A DNA stretch of 64,000 nucleotides from UBA10347 sp905182135 (GCA_963925805.1 CAWUSE010000015.1:62001-126000), one strand, 5' to 3'. Positions 16,550 through 25,732 are shown, counted from the stretch's first letter. Program-made: numbers and translations. The notes: generated by a model from the letters alone, not told the origin.

Positions 16550-18568
16550 ATGCCAGAGGAAAGCCCCACCGTCTTTGGTGGGCGATACGAACTGCACCGT
16601 CGATTAGCCCGTGGTGGCATGGCCGATGTGTTTCTTGCGCGCGATCAGTTGCTGGGCCGGCCGGTTGCCGTCAAGGTGCTTTTTCCTGAATATGCCACCG
16701 ACCCGACGTTCGTTGAACGGTTCCGCCGCGAGGCCCAAGCAGCGGCAAATTTGAACCACCCGAACATCGTCTCGATCTACGACTGGGGCGAAGAACTCGG
16801 TACGTATTACATCGTGATGGAGTACGTCGAGGGCCAGAGCCTTGCCCAGATCCTGCGCCGAGACGGGAGCTTGACCGTCGAACAAGTTACGCGGGTCGCC
16901 CTCGATGTCGCTGGTGCTCTTGGCTTCGCCCACGATGGCGGCGTTGTGCACCGCGACGTCAAACCCGGCAATGTGCTGGTGACACTAAAGGGTGAGATGA
17001 AGGTTGCCGATTTCGGCATTGCTACTGCGCTGTCAGCAAACGCTGACGCCAACCTGACCCAGACTGGCGCGGTCATGGGCACGGCCACATACTTCTCTCC
17101 TGAACAAGCTCAAGGCCACAAGGTCGACCACCGCAGTGACCTGTATTCGCTTGGTGTGTTGCTGTACGAGATGTTGGTTGGAAGGCCGCCATTCACTGGC
17201 GAGACACCGGTGTCGATCGCGTACAAGCATGTGCAAGAGCCCGTCGTGCCGGTTACCGACCATGGTGTCGAAATTCCGTCAGCGCTGGCTGCAATCACCA
17301 TGAAGTTGTTGTCGAAGAACCCTGACAACCGGTATCCGTCCGCCGAAGCGCTGGTTGCCGATCTGGATCGCTTCCGTCAAGGGCAGGCAATCGCTGCTGC
17401 GGGGGCAATGCCACAAGCACAAGCACCAGGGCAAGGGTCAGCCGCTCCGATGGGGGCGGGTGGTGCGCCGACTGCAGCGACCGCTGTGATCCCGACACAG
17501 GGCCGTCAGGCCAAACTGTTACCAGTGAGCTATCACGAGCCTCCTCGGCGTCGCGGTGGGTTCATGGTCGTTGGTGTGCTTCTGGCTGGGCTGATCTTGG
17601 CTGGTTTCCTGATCTTGCTACAAGAGGTGAGCAATAAGACGGTCGAAGGTGATGGTCTGCCGACAACGACGGGTGTCCAGACTGTCGTAGTCCCGTCGGT
17701 TGGTGGTCGCGTTGAGGCCGATGCGCTCAGCACGCTCGAGGGTTTACAACTTGTGGTCGAGATCGTGGCCACAGCCAATAACTCGATTCCGGTCGGCCAG
17801 GTAATTCGGACTGACCCGCCGGCCAACTCAGTGCTCAACGTTGGTTCCGATGTGACGATGTTTGTCAGTTCTGGATCGAACGTGAAATCGGTCCCGTCGG
17901 TGCTGACCATGACCGAGAACGAAGCGCTGCAGTTGATTAGTCGTGCTGGCTTCGAGCCGTCACGCCAGGCCGTCACCAGCGATCTTGCGCCCGAAGGCGA
18001 AGTTGTTGGGCAAGAACCACCGGCGGGTTCGCTTGCTGATCCTGGATCGGTGGTTGTCTACCAGGTGTCTATTGGCACCGAAGAACTGCCGATCCCAGAT
18101 GTGCAGGGCGAAGAGCCAGCTGTAGCACGCGACATACTCGAGGCTGAAGGGTTTATCGTCCGCGACCAGTTCGAACTTGAATTCGATGACGAGATCGAGC
18201 GCGATCTTGTGCTCGGCACAATCCCCGAGGCCGGTGAAGTTGCCAAGCCGGGAAGTGAGATCACTATCGTTTTAAGCGAAGGCCCCGAGGACCTGATCTT
18301 GCCGTCGTTCATTGGGGTCGACAAGGCCCAGGCGTTTCTGGAGATTGACGCCCTTGGTCTGGAAGCTGCGGAATTCGGACGGTTTGTCACTGACGCCGCA
18401 TTGGTCGGCAAGGTCGTCGACACGATCCCTGGCCCGAACTCAGTCGTTACACCAGGTCAAAAGATACAGGTGTTCACTGGGCTGCTTAGCCCGGACGTTG
18501 GCAATGGGTTTGATCCTGGCTCGGGCCAAGGACAAGGCCAGGGCCAAGATGATGGCTTCGGCGACTAA
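16550..18568 (+). CDS. pknB: Ser/Thr protein kinase with PASTA domains (PknB)
   Basis: A receptor-type kinase of 672 residues. The kinase domain (about residues 10-275) has the glycine loop LARGGMADVF, the ATP lysine in VAVKVL, the catalytic HRDVKPGN, the DFG metal motif in VADFGIA and the activation loop threonines NLTQTGAVMGT. A Pro/Gln-rich linker leads to one transmembrane helix (about 338-358) and four extracellular PASTA repeats (about 375-645), which bind muropeptides or lipid II. The C-terminus is a Gln/Gly-rich tail. ATG at 16550 is preferred over an in-frame TTG nine bases earlier; no clear SD is seen. The usual neighbour pknA is absent. Confidence 0.95.
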   Translation: MPEESPTVFGGRYELHRRLARGGMADVFLARDQLLGRPVAVKVLFPEYATDPTFVERFRREAQAAANLNHPNIVSIYDWGEELGTYYIVMEYVEGQSLAQILRRDGSLTVEQVTRVALDVAGALGFAHDGGVVHRDVKPGNVLVTLKGEMKVADFGIATALSANADANLTQTGAVMGTATYFSPEQAQGHKVDHRSDLYSLGVLLYEMLVGRPPFTGETPVSIAYKHVQEPVVPVTDHGVEIPSALAAITMKLLSKNPDNRYPSAEALVADLDRFRQGQAIAAAGAMPQAQAPGQGSAAPMGAGGAPTAATAVIPTQGRQAKLLPVSYHEPPRRRGGFMVVGVLLAGLILAGFLILLQEVSNKTVEGDGLPTTTGVQTVVVPSVGGRVEADALSTLEGLQLVVEIVATANNSIPVGQVIRTDPPANSVLNVGSDVTMFVSSGSNVKSVPSVLTMTENEALQLISRAGFEPSRQAVTSDLAPEGEVVGQEPPAGSLADPGSVVVYQVSIGTEELPIPDVQGEEPAVARDILEAEGFIVRDQFELEFDDEIERDLVLGTIPEAGEVAKPGSEITIVLSEGPEDLILPSFIGVDKAQAFLEIDALGLEAAEFGRFVTDAALVGKVVDTIPGPNSVVTPGQKIQVFTGLLSPDVGNGFDPGSGQGQGQGQDDGFGD

Positions 18569-18863
18569 CCACCTGGCGCGTGATCGCTGTGCGTCCCGTG
18601 GAGCTGCGTCTGGGCTCGGGGGTACACACCACCGGTAGCAGGAGAGCCGCTAAATATTGGTTCTGCTCCCTGCTCGCCGTTCCTTGCGCCAGTGACGTTG
18701 TCGGGAGCTGCGCCAAGATCTTGGCGAGGTGTGACGACCTATCGGCCACGGCAATGGTGTGGCCTTCTTTACTATTGAGTTTCGTTGGAAGCGGCGCTCG
18801 TTTATAGCCCGATGGCGATGCCGCTGGTTTTCGTTTAGTGCTGCATGGACGCCAGATGCAGCG

Positions 18864-19487
18864 CTAGTCGACTGATTTCGGCGGCGTGGTTGAGCCGGTT
18901 TCGGCCCACCGCTTACTCATTGCTAAGAAGTTCGTCAACATCATGTGTCCTGACTCGGTAAGAACCGACTCAGGGTGAAACTGCACACCCTCGATAGGGA
19001 AGGACCGGTGGCGAAGGCCCATAATTACGCCGTCTGCGCTGGTGGCAGTGACCTCGAGTTCGTCAGGCACGGTGCTGGGTTCAACGACCAGCGAGTGGTA
19101 GCGGGTGACGGTCAGTTCAGGGTCGAGTCCGGTGAAGACCCCCTGGCCAGTGTGTGAGACAGATGATGTTTTGCCATGCATGACGGTTGGGGCCCGCACG
19201 ACGTTGCCACCAAACACCTGGCCGATGCACTGATGGCCCAGGCACACGCCGAGCACGGGAATTGTTGGTCCGAGTTGCTCGATGACCTGAAGCGAAATAC
19301 CGGCACCGTCAGGAGTCCCAGGCCCGGGGCTAACGAGTATTGCATCTGGCTTGAGCGCGGCAACCTCGTCGACAGTGATCTTGTCATGACGGTGAATATG
19401 GAGGTCTGCGCCGAGCTCGCCCAGGTACTGCACAAGGATGTAGACGAAGGAGTCATAGTTGTCGATCACGACCACACGAGGTGCCAT
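18864..19487 (-). CDS. trpG: Anthranilate/aminodeoxychorismate synthase, glutamine amidotransferase subunit
   Basis: Class I glutamine amidotransferase of 207 residues that releases ammonia for anthranilate (tryptophan) or 4-amino-4-deoxychorismate (folate) synthesis. NYDSFVY at residue 10, the nucleophile in GVCLGHQCIGQVFGG (Cys82) and the His-Glu pair in EGVQFHPESVLT complete the triad. The ATG at 19487 (MAPRVVVIDNYDSF) is the standard start; the open frame continues upstream into the crgA leader. Its position between pknB and crgA reproduces the mycobacterial order. In many actinobacteria this single subunit serves both pathways. Confidence 0.93.
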   Translation of the reverse strand: MAPRVVVIDNYDSFVYILVQYLGELGADLHIHRHDKITVDEVAALKPDAILVSPGPGTPDGAGISLQVIEQLGPTIPVLGVCLGHQCIGQVFGGNVVRAPTVMHGKTSSVSHTGQGVFTGLDPELTVTRYHSLVVEPSTVPDELEVTATSADGVIMGLRHRSFPIEGVQFHPESVLTESGHMMLTNFLAMSKRWAETGSTTPPKSVD

Positions 19488-19546
19488 AAGGTGCACTGTA
19501 TTGGCGCCTGCGTTTCGTGGCGCTTGTATTTGACTATCCTGTCGAA

Positions 19547-19837
19547 ATGGCAAGCCCACAAAAACGCAAAGTCCAGGGTGGTCGAGTTACCGCTAAGGGA
19601 ACTCAACCCAAGGGCGCTCAGGCTCCTGTTCAGCAGCCGTACAGCTCTGGATACGTACCGGGTAAGGTCAGCGCTGCTTGGATTCCTGTACTGATGTTCG
19701 GTCTGCTCATCGCAGGAGCGCTAGTAATCATCATTAACTACATGGGCTGGGTCCCTGGTGGCGTGAGTAACTGGTACCTGCTGGGCGGCCTTGGGCTGAT
19801 CCTCGGTGGCATCGTCACCGCCACCCAATTTCACTGA
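19547..19837 (+). CDS. crgA: Cell-division protein CrgA
   Basis: A 96-residue protein of the CrgA (UPF0233) family, which in streptomycetes and mycobacteria sits at the septum and interacts with FtsZ, FtsQ, FtsI and PbpA. The first 45 residues are basic and polar (MASPQKRKVQGG), then come two transmembrane helices (about 50-70 and 78-95) with a short loop containing NYMGWVPGG, ending LGGIVTATQFH, which aligns with the family's C-terminal LLLTMRWH. It is divergent from trpG with 59 bases between starts. The last codons lie in the first copy of a tandem repeat. Confidence 0.87.
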   Translation: MASPQKRKVQGGRVTAKGTQPKGAQAPVQQPYSSGYVPGKVSAAWIPVLMFGLLIAGALVIIINYMGWVPGGVSNWYLLGGLGLILGGIVTATQFH

Positions 19838-19882
19838 GCCCTTTAGGTTCACTGAGCCCTTTAGGTTCCTGAGCCCTCTAGT
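19831..19882 (+). repeat. Tandem repeat spanning the crgA stop codon
   Basis: TTCACTGAGCCCTTTAGG occurs at 19831-19848 and again, identically, at 19849-19866; a third, diverged copy (TTCCTGAGCCCTCTAG) follows. The first copy contains the last crgA codons and the TGA stop, so the duplication left the protein unchanged. Confidence 0.9.
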
Positions 19883-19934
19883 GCCACTGATCTGAGCGCA
19901 GTGTGGATGTCCCCTGGGGATGTCGCACTGCGTG

Positions 19935-20189
19935 CTATTCGACGGGGGTGATGAGCACCATGTCGTCGAGACAGTGCCGCGGCGCTGGCGGGTCTTCGTC
20001 GGGCGCCATGGTCATGCGAGCTTCAGAGCCGCAAATATCGCAGCGGTAGTTCAGTTTGACCTTGCGCATCTCGCCAGGCGGAAGCGGCTCAGCCATTGGT
20101 TGCGAGAAGCCGCCAAGCATCTTCATGCCAAACCTCATGATGAAGTAGCAGGCAGCGACTGCGATAACGATATTGATGACCGTTCCCAC
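19935..20189 (-). CDS. Small membrane-anchored zinc-ribbon-like protein
   Basis: An 84-residue conserved-looking hypothetical. A hydrophobic N-terminal segment (residues 3-22, INIVIAVAACYFIMRFG) is followed by a soluble part with YRCDICGSEARMT and PPAPRHCLDDM; the CxxC pair plus the later HC could bind one zinc. Similar short proteins occur near cell-division genes in actinobacteria, as far as I recall, but no function is known. It converges on crgA. Confidence 0.7.
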   Translation of the reverse strand: MGTVINIVIAVAACYFIMRFGMKMLGGFSQPMAEPLPPGEMRKVKLNYRCDICGSEARMTMAPDEDPPAPRHCLDDMVLITPVE

Positions 20190-20365
20190 CAGCTCAGGCT
20201 ACTGGTACGCCTTGTCATTCCCGGGCGCGGTGTGGTCCTGAAGCCACCGGCGGGCTACGTCCCCTCGAGCGGTTTGGCTTCAAGTGAGAGGCGTGAGGAG
20301 AGCTGTTGAGGTACTTGTGGGTGCGAGGTGTGACGTCTTACGGTCCCAGGTCCTAGTGTCGTACC

Positions 20366-20866
20366 ATGGATGAATACAACGCTGCCATGTTGCTTCTGCG
20401 GGTTGCCTTTGGGCTGACCATGGCTGCACATGGCTATGCCAAAGTGTTTAAGGGCGGCAAGCTTGCCGGGACTGCAGGCTGGTTTGACTCGATCGGCATG
20501 AAGCCCGGTGCGGTTCATGCCCGACTGGCAGCGGGCACCGAAATTTTTGCGGGGCTCGGGCTGGCCATCGGCCTGCTGACGACGTTCTCTGCGATGGGAT
20601 TTGTCGGCGTCATGTTGGTAGCGGGCTACGTGGTCCATCGATCTAGTGGCTTCTTCATCGTCAGCGGAGGCTGGGAGTTCACCTTTATCCTGGCCGTCGC
20701 TGCCGTGGGTATCGCCATGTTGGGCCCTGGCGAATGGTCCGTCGATAATGCACTTGGTATCGATGCTGACCTTGACGGCTGGCTTGGTCTCATCTTGGCT
20801 GCAGGCGGTGGTATCGCTGCAGGCGCCGCCCAACTAGCAATCTTTTACCGCCCGACCGTCAAATAA
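20366..20866 (+). CDS. DoxX family membrane protein
   Basis: A 166-residue protein with four predicted transmembrane helices and the DoxX-type opening LLLRVAFGLTMAAHGYAKV (residues 9-27), followed by GWFDSIGM and ARLAAGTEIFAGLGL. DoxX-like proteins are linked to thiosulfate/quinone redox or to membrane oxidoreductase complexes, but most remain uncharacterised. Its stop lies 11 bases from the convergent aminotransferase stop. Confidence 0.85.
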   Translation: MDEYNAAMLLLRVAFGLTMAAHGYAKVFKGGKLAGTAGWFDSIGMKPGAVHARLAAGTEIFAGLGLAIGLLTTFSAMGFVGVMLVAGYVVHRSSGFFIVSGGWEFTFILAVAAVGIAMLGPGEWSVDNALGIDADLDGWLGLILAAGGGIAAGAAQLAIFYRPTVK

Positions 20867-20877
20867 CGGCGCTGAGT

Positions 20878-21960
20878 TTATTCCGGGACGGCAACGGCAG
20901 CGAGGGTGGCTAGGAAACGGTCGTTTTCTGCGGGGGTACCGATTGTGACGCGGAGGCCTTCCCCAGCGAACGGACGAGTCACGACACCGCGTTTCTCGAT
21001 CTCGACGTAGAGATCTTGGGTACGTTCTCCAAGTGGTAAGTACACGAAGTTGGCCTGTGTATCAGGTAATTTCCACCCTGCATCGGTGAGCGCAGCAACG
21101 ACGCGAGCTCGTTCATCGCGGAGGCCAGCGAGGAAGGGCTCGTACTCGTCACGGGCCCTTAGTGCCGCGAGCGCGCCTGCCTGGGCGATGCCGTTCACGG
21201 CGAAGGGCACGAGCACCTTGTTGACCTCGTCAACAATGGCGGATGCAGCGACCAAGTAACCAACGCGCACGCCAGCCAAGCCGAAGGCCTTCGAGAAGGT
21301 GCGACTGACGATGACGTTCGAGTGGTCAGCCAACAGCTCAACCGGGTCACCGAAGCTTGGGTCGAGGAACTCACGGTATGCCTCATCGATCAGCACGATC
21401 ACGCTGTCGGGAACCTTGGCAAGCATGGCGCGTAATGAGTCAACGCTGAGAGCTGTTCCGGTGGGATTGTTAGGGGTCGCCAACATGATAATTTTGGTGC
21501 GCTCATCGACGGCAGCAGCCACGGCATCAAGGTCGAAGGCGTGATCGACGAGAGGTACCTGTCGCGATTCGGCCCCCATCATCTGGACGTTCACGGGATA
21601 CGCCTCGAACGAACGCCACGGGTAGACGACGTTGTCGCCAGGATCTAGGTATGCAAGGCACAGCTGTTGCAACAGGCCGACCGACCCACATCCAACAGCG
21701 ACATTGTCGAGGTCGAGGCCGACCATGGCGCCAATGGCAGCGCGCAACTCGACGGCGAGGTGGTCGCAGTATCGGTTCACTCGCCCAGCAGCGTCGGTCA
21801 TTGCTGCGACGACTGAGGGCACCGGCGGATAGGGGTTCTCGTTCGAGGCGAGCTTGATGGCGTTCTTGATGCCATGCTCTTCTTCGGCCTGCCCAGCAGC
21901 CTTACCGGGACGGTATGTGGGCATGGCCTGCACTGCGGGTCGAACGCCTCCGATACTCAT
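20878..21960 (-). CDS. hisC: Histidinol-phosphate / aromatic aminotransferase
   Basis: A PLP-dependent fold-type I aminotransferase of 360 residues. Landmarks are LASNENPYPP near residue 38, ATPNNPTG near 165, the PLP lysine in SRTFSKAFGLAGVRVGY near 222 and the substrate-binding arginine near the C-terminus in EGLRVTIG. AGGGAG ten bases upstream of the ATG at 21960 fixes the start. No other his genes are nearby, and a stand-alone HisC-type enzyme is often the aromatic aminotransferase (Pat/HisC2) that finishes phenylalanine synthesis, so either role is possible. Confidence 0.9.
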   Translation of the reverse strand: MSIGGVRPAVQAMPTYRPGKAAGQAEEEHGIKNAIKLASNENPYPPVPSVVAAMTDAAGRVNRYCDHLAVELRAAIGAMVGLDLDNVAVGCGSVGLLQQLCLAYLDPGDNVVYPWRSFEAYPVNVQMMGAESRQVPLVDHAFDLDAVAAAVDERTKIIMLATPNNPTGTALSVDSLRAMLAKVPDSVIVLIDEAYREFLDPSFGDPVELLADHSNVIVSRTFSKAFGLAGVRVGYLVAASAIVDEVNKVLVPFAVNGIAQAGALAALRARDEYEPFLAGLRDERARVVAALTDAGWKLPDTQANFVYLPLGERTQDLYVEIEKRGVVTRPFAGEGLRVTIGTPAENDRFLATLAAVAVPE

Positions 21961-22084
21961 GTCTTTGCTCCCTGCTACGTGACCCTGCGGCCGTCGATCG
22001 TCCAAGCGAACATAGCCGAACAGAGCTCCAAGGTCAGGGTGGGTTCGGACCTTGGGGTGCTGCCCCTCTGACCGATGTAGCTGA

Positions 22085-23848
22085 TCAGGTAGAGCGATGG
22101 CTAGCGACCCAGGCCAGAAAACGATCCTGGTCCCAGGTGTTGATGACCTGGTCTTTCGGGGCCCAGCCGCGTTGTGCGGTCAACACGCCATATTCCATTC
22201 GACCGAGTTCGCTGGTGTGATGGCTGTCGGTATTGATCACGAGCTTCACACCTCGATCTACTGCGCGTCGAACGACGTCGGCTGCTGCGTCGAGTCGGTT
22301 CAATGATCCGTTAATCTCGAGCGCCACATCGAAGTGCTTCAGCGCTTCGAGCACAATGTCGATCTCGAGTTCGATGCCGGGACGATGACCGATCTTACGG
22401 CCGGTCAAATGGCCGATCGAGTCGACAGTTGGATCAGCAATGGCAGCGACCAACCGCTCGGTCTGTTTGGTTGCCGACTGGTCGTAGTGCGAGTGGACCG
22501 AAGCCACGGTGTAGTCGAACATGGCTCGGAAGTCGTCGTCGTAGTCCAGGCCACCGTTGCCATCGATGTTGAGCTCGCAGCCCCACAGAAGCTTCATGTC
22601 TGGATGGTCGCCTTGTATCTTGTAGATCAGCTCGCGGTGCGCCAACATCTCTTCGGCGTTCGAACCGTTGATGGCAAGGTCTTCACCATGGTCGGTGATT
22701 GCGAGATAAGCGTGTCCTGCATCGGCAGCTACCTGCACCATGTCGGCCACCGATGAACGGCCATCGCCTGATTGTTCGGTGTGGTAATGCAGGTCGCCTT
22801 TAATGTCGCTGAGCTGGATGAGATCACTGAGGTTGCCTTTTTCGGCGGCTTCGATTTCGCCCGTGGACTCACGCATGGGTGCGGGGATAAATCCCAGTCC
22901 GAGTGCCTGGTAGATGCTCTCTTCGGTTTCAGCCGCAACAACCTCGGTCGGGGTTTGGTCCTCCGCGTCTTGGTCAGGTTTCACGAGCAGTCCGTATTCG
23001 TTGAGCAGCCAGCCTTTTTTGAGGGCGCGCTGGCGCAGTGCAATGTTGTGCTGCTTCGAGCCGGTGAAATACAGGGTGGCTGCCCCGAAGTGTTTGGGTA
23101 ACACCGCCCGTACATCGACCTGCAGCCCGGTGTTGGTTAGGAACGAGGTCTTGGTATCGCCGCTGAGGACTATCTCGGCGACCTCGCTGCGCTCGCGTAC
23201 CGCTTCCATGACCGACACGGGGTTCGTCGACGCGACAGTGATGTCGATATCACCGATCGTCTCGGACATGCGTCGCAAGCTTCCACAGAACACGGCGTCG
23301 GTGACTGTCGGCAGTTCGAGGAACGCTTCGACGAGTCGCTCTGCCAGCGGCATGGCGTCGGCGATGGGGGTGCGGCGGTCCTTGCCGCTCATACCGATGC
23401 GTTCGAGCGCCTTCGCGATCTTGTCTTCGCTCTTGGCGCCCATGCGGTCAAGGGTGCGGATCTGCTGCATGTCGAGCGCAGCCTTGAGCTGTGCAACATT
23501 GTTGATGTTGAGTTCACGTCGCATGGCCTTGAGCGTCTTTGGGCCAACGCCGGGGATGCGTGACATTTCGGCGAATGCAGGCGGATACTCGACACGCAGG
23601 TTTTCGAGCTTGTTAACCGTGCCGGTGTCGACTAATTCATGGATCATGGATGCGGTGGCCTTGCCGATCCCTTTGAGCGCGATCATTTCTTTCTCGGACA
23701 ATTCGGTGATGTTGCCGGTGTAAGACTCGACGGCGAGTCGGGCATTGTCATAGGCCCGCACTTTGAAGGACTGCGAGCTTTCTTCGTCAAGAGTGGTCAG
23801 CAAGATCAGCTCGTTGAGCATGGCGATGACATCGCGACTACTGGCCAT
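22085..23848 (-). CDS. polX: DNA polymerase/3'-5' exonuclease PolX
   Basis: A family X polymerase of 587 residues likely to fill short gaps during base-excision or break repair. The N-terminal helix-hairpin-helix region (LKGIGKATASMIHEL near residue 58, IPGVGPKTLKAM near 97) is followed by the polymerase palm with GSLRRMSETIGDIDITV near 190, which supplies the metal aspartates, and a C-terminal PHP domain (about 340-580) starting at KGDLHYHTEQSGDG, expected to give exonuclease or phosphodiesterase activity. The next gene upstream ends two bases away. Confidence 0.93.
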   Translation of the reverse strand: MASSRDVIAMLNELILLTTLDEESSQSFKVRAYDNARLAVESYTGNITELSEKEMIALKGIGKATASMIHELVDTGTVNKLENLRVEYPPAFAEMSRIPGVGPKTLKAMRRELNINNVAQLKAALDMQQIRTLDRMGAKSEDKIAKALERIGMSGKDRRTPIADAMPLAERLVEAFLELPTVTDAVFCGSLRRMSETIGDIDITVASTNPVSVMEAVRERSEVAEIVLSGDTKTSFLTNTGLQVDVRAVLPKHFGAATLYFTGSKQHNIALRQRALKKGWLLNEYGLLVKPDQDAEDQTPTEVVAAETEESIYQALGLGFIPAPMRESTGEIEAAEKGNLSDLIQLSDIKGDLHYHTEQSGDGRSSVADMVQVAADAGHAYLAITDHGEDLAINGSNAEEMLAHRELIYKIQGDHPDMKLLWGCELNIDGNGGLDYDDDFRAMFDYTVASVHSHYDQSATKQTERLVAAIADPTVDSIGHLTGRKIGHRPGIELEIDIVLEALKHFDVALEINGSLNRLDAAADVVRRAVDRGVKLVINTDSHHTSELGRMEYGVLTAQRGWAPKDQVINTWDQDRFLAWVASHRST

Positions 23849-23850
23849 GA

Positions 23851-24300
23851 TCAGCCATCTGCTGTCATCTTCTCAAGCATGGTCTTCATCTGTTCGTGCA
23901 CGATGTTCACAGCCTGTAGCGGCCGCATCATGACTTTGAATTCGGTCACGAGTGAGTTGTCGTCACACGTCAAGATGTCGACGCCGTTGACGTACTTGCC
24001 GTCCATCGTTGTTTCGAATTCGAGCATGGCCTGGTGACCACTGGCGATCGTTTTGGTGTAGGAGAAGGAGGTCGCGCTGCCGCTTTCCTCGCCATCTGAT
24101 GCTGTATCGCCAGACAGTGTGTTGCCGGCGGCACCTAAGTACAGCTTGGTGATCTCACGGCCCTGTTGAGGTGTGAACACGACAGGTGAGTAGAAGACAA
24201 CATCGGGGTGTAGCAGTGCGTCGAATCCGCCCTCGAGCTCGCCACGCATGTTGGCGTGAAAACGCGTGAGGGTCAGATGAATCGGATCAGCAGCAGTCAT
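23851..24300 (-). CDS. NTF2/SnoaL-like protein
   Basis: A 149-residue protein with the cone-shaped NTF2-like fold suggested by FHANMRGELEGGFDALLHPDVVFYSP-type layout (helices then FDALLHPDVVFYSPV near residue 27) and alternating strands ending in a helix. SnoaL-like proteins are isomerases, cyclases, dehydratases or binding proteins, and no catalytic pair can be named here. The start MTAADPIHL at 24300 follows the usual family start; the longer open frame lacks support. It ends two bases before polX and probably shares its transcript. Confidence 0.65.
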   Translation of the reverse strand: MTAADPIHLTLTRFHANMRGELEGGFDALLHPDVVFYSPVVFTPQQGREITKLYLGAAGNTLSGDTASDGEESGSATSFSYTKTIASGHQAMLEFETTMDGKYVNGVDILTCDDNSLVTEFKVMMRPLQAVNIVHEQMKTMLEKMTADG

Positions 24301-24502
24301 AGAACTACTTTGCCAAATTTTCGCCAACTACGCCCACCGGATCACTCATGCCATCAAGCGCTGTCACATGTTGAGCGAGAGTGATCGCTACGCCGGTGTC
24401 GGGTGTGATTGGAATGCCGGAGGCAATTCGGTGCGGTGTGTCGCAACGTAGCGCTGTGAGGCTGCTCCTGTGATGGGGGCATTCGCTCAGAAGGGCAGAT
24501 CC

Positions 24503-25045
24503 CTACCAACTGATGGTTACGTCCTGGAGACGAAGCACCTTGCCGGCAGTCACGAACAAGCTGGTCTCGGCTGCGGCCGCCAGTGAACGATTGGCTCGCC
24601 CGAGCGTGTCTCGATACGTGCGACCGAGCTCGGTTTCTGGATGAATACCCAGTCCGACTTCGTTGCTGATCACGAGCGTGGGCGCTTTGCGAGCGGACAA
24701 CGCTTGTCCGAGCTCGACGACGTGACGATTGATTGCCATCTCGCTGGTGTCAGCGAACATCAGGTTTGAGACAAGCAGGGTTATGCAGTCGAAGATGACA
24801 AGATCATCACCAGCGAGATCCTGAGCAAGGCTGGCCGAGAAGCTGGGTGACTCGACAAGTGTCCAGCCAGTTGGCCGCTCTTGTTGGTGCCGGCTGATGC
24901 GCTCTGTCATGTCGGCGTCGCCTGGGGTCGCTGTGGCTATGAACGTGACCGTCCCGGGCCAAGCTTTGCCCAGCTGAACTGCCAAGTCACTCTTGCCGCT
25001 GCGGGCGCCACCAATTAGCAGCGACAGGCCACGGCCGAGCCGCAT
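24503..25045 (-). CDS. cobU: Adenosylcobinamide kinase/guanylyltransferase
   Basis: Bifunctional enzyme that phosphorylates adenosylcobinamide and transfers GMP, on the late (nucleotide loop) branch of cobalamin synthesis. The 180-residue length is normal. The P-loop LIGGARSGKSDLA lies at residue 10, the conserved IATATPGDADMTERI near 36 with the guanylylated-histidine region in RHQQERP, and ISNEVGLGIHPE near 125. It overlaps the end of cobO by one base (TAATG), so both are translated from one mRNA. Confidence 0.94.
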   Translation of the reverse strand: MRLGRGLSLLIGGARSGKSDLAVQLGKAWPGTVTFIATATPGDADMTERISRHQQERPTGWTLVESPSFSASLAQDLAGDDLVIFDCITLLVSNLMFADTSEMAINRHVVELGQALSARKAPTLVISNEVGLGIHPETELGRTYRDTLGRANRSLAAAAETSLFVTAGKVLRLQDVTISW

Positions 25046-25611
25046 TAGTAGTCGATGCCCTTTTTGGCCAATATGCCCTCGTCGAAGGCGTGCTTGATCT
25101 TACGGATTTCGCTGACTGTGTCAGCCACGTCGATCAGTCCTTGAGGTGCGTCTCGGCCGGTGATGACCAGGTTCACCTTTTCGGGTCGGTTACGAATCGC
25201 TTCGTATACGGGTTCGGCTTCGATCCATCCCCAGTTGATCAGATAGGTCAATTCATCCAAAATGATGAGCTCATGCTGACCAGCTGCGATTAGCGTCGCG
25301 GCGTGGCCCCAACCCTGTTGGGCGAGCGCCTTGTCGTGATCGATGTTGTCGGAGTCCCACGTAAAACCTTCGCCCTCGTTGAACCAGTCGACACCGAGCT
25401 GTACACCGATCTTTTCTTCACCCACGTTCCATTCTCCCGACTTAATGAACTGGAGCACGGCGATGTTCCAACCGCGGGCGACGCCACGGACCATCACGCC
25501 AAACGCGGACGAAGACTTGCCCTTGCCGTCGCCGGTGTTCACGACGACGACGGACTTCGCGAAGCCGGACTTGTCAGCGGCGGGGTTTTCTTCGATTGGT
25601 TCAGTAGCCAT
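25045..25611 (-). CDS. cobO: Cob(I)yrinic acid a,c-diamide adenosyltransferase
   Basis: BtuR/CobO-type corrinoid adenosyltransferase of 188 residues that attaches the 5'-deoxyadenosyl ligand to cobalt. The P-loop GDGKGKSSSAFG lies near residue 28, VLQFIKSGEWNVGEE near 54, and the D-E motif in LIILDELTYLINW near 113. It is upstream of cobU in the same operon. No cobalamin riboswitch could be recognised in the 146 bases before it, which is a limit of reading by eye. Only these two cobalamin genes are present, consistent with salvage or a dispersed pathway. Confidence 0.94.
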   Translation of the reverse strand: MATEPIEENPAADKSGFAKSVVVVNTGDGKGKSSSAFGVMVRGVARGWNIAVLQFIKSGEWNVGEEKIGVQLGVDWFNEGEGFTWDSDNIDHDKALAQQGWGHAATLIAAGQHELIILDELTYLINWGWIEAEPVYEAIRNRPEKVNLVITGRDAPQGLIDVADTVSEIRKIKHAFDEGILAKKGIDY

Positions 25612-25701
25612 AGTCGATTTTTTCTTGGTTCAAGCTTGGTCGGTCCGAGAATACCGAGGCACTGCTCAACTGCCATGCGGGAGGGCCTGGATTTGTTCGC
25701 G

Positions 25702-25732
25702 ACAAAGCGCCGGGCGGAACCCGGCGCTTTGT
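25702..25732 (-). terminator. Perfect 13-bp stem-loop, likely cspA terminator
   Basis: ACAAAGCGCCGGG at 25702-25714 pairs perfectly with 25720-25732 around loop CGGAA. It lies 25 bases past the cspA stop. The T run is short in both directions (CTTTGTC or CTTTGTT), so it may act bidirectionally between cspA and cobO. Confidence 0.75.

Noticed and set aside
19488..19559. Longer trpG start at 19559
   Set aside because: The extension covers the crgA start and promoter; the family starts at MAPRVVVIDNYDSF (19487).
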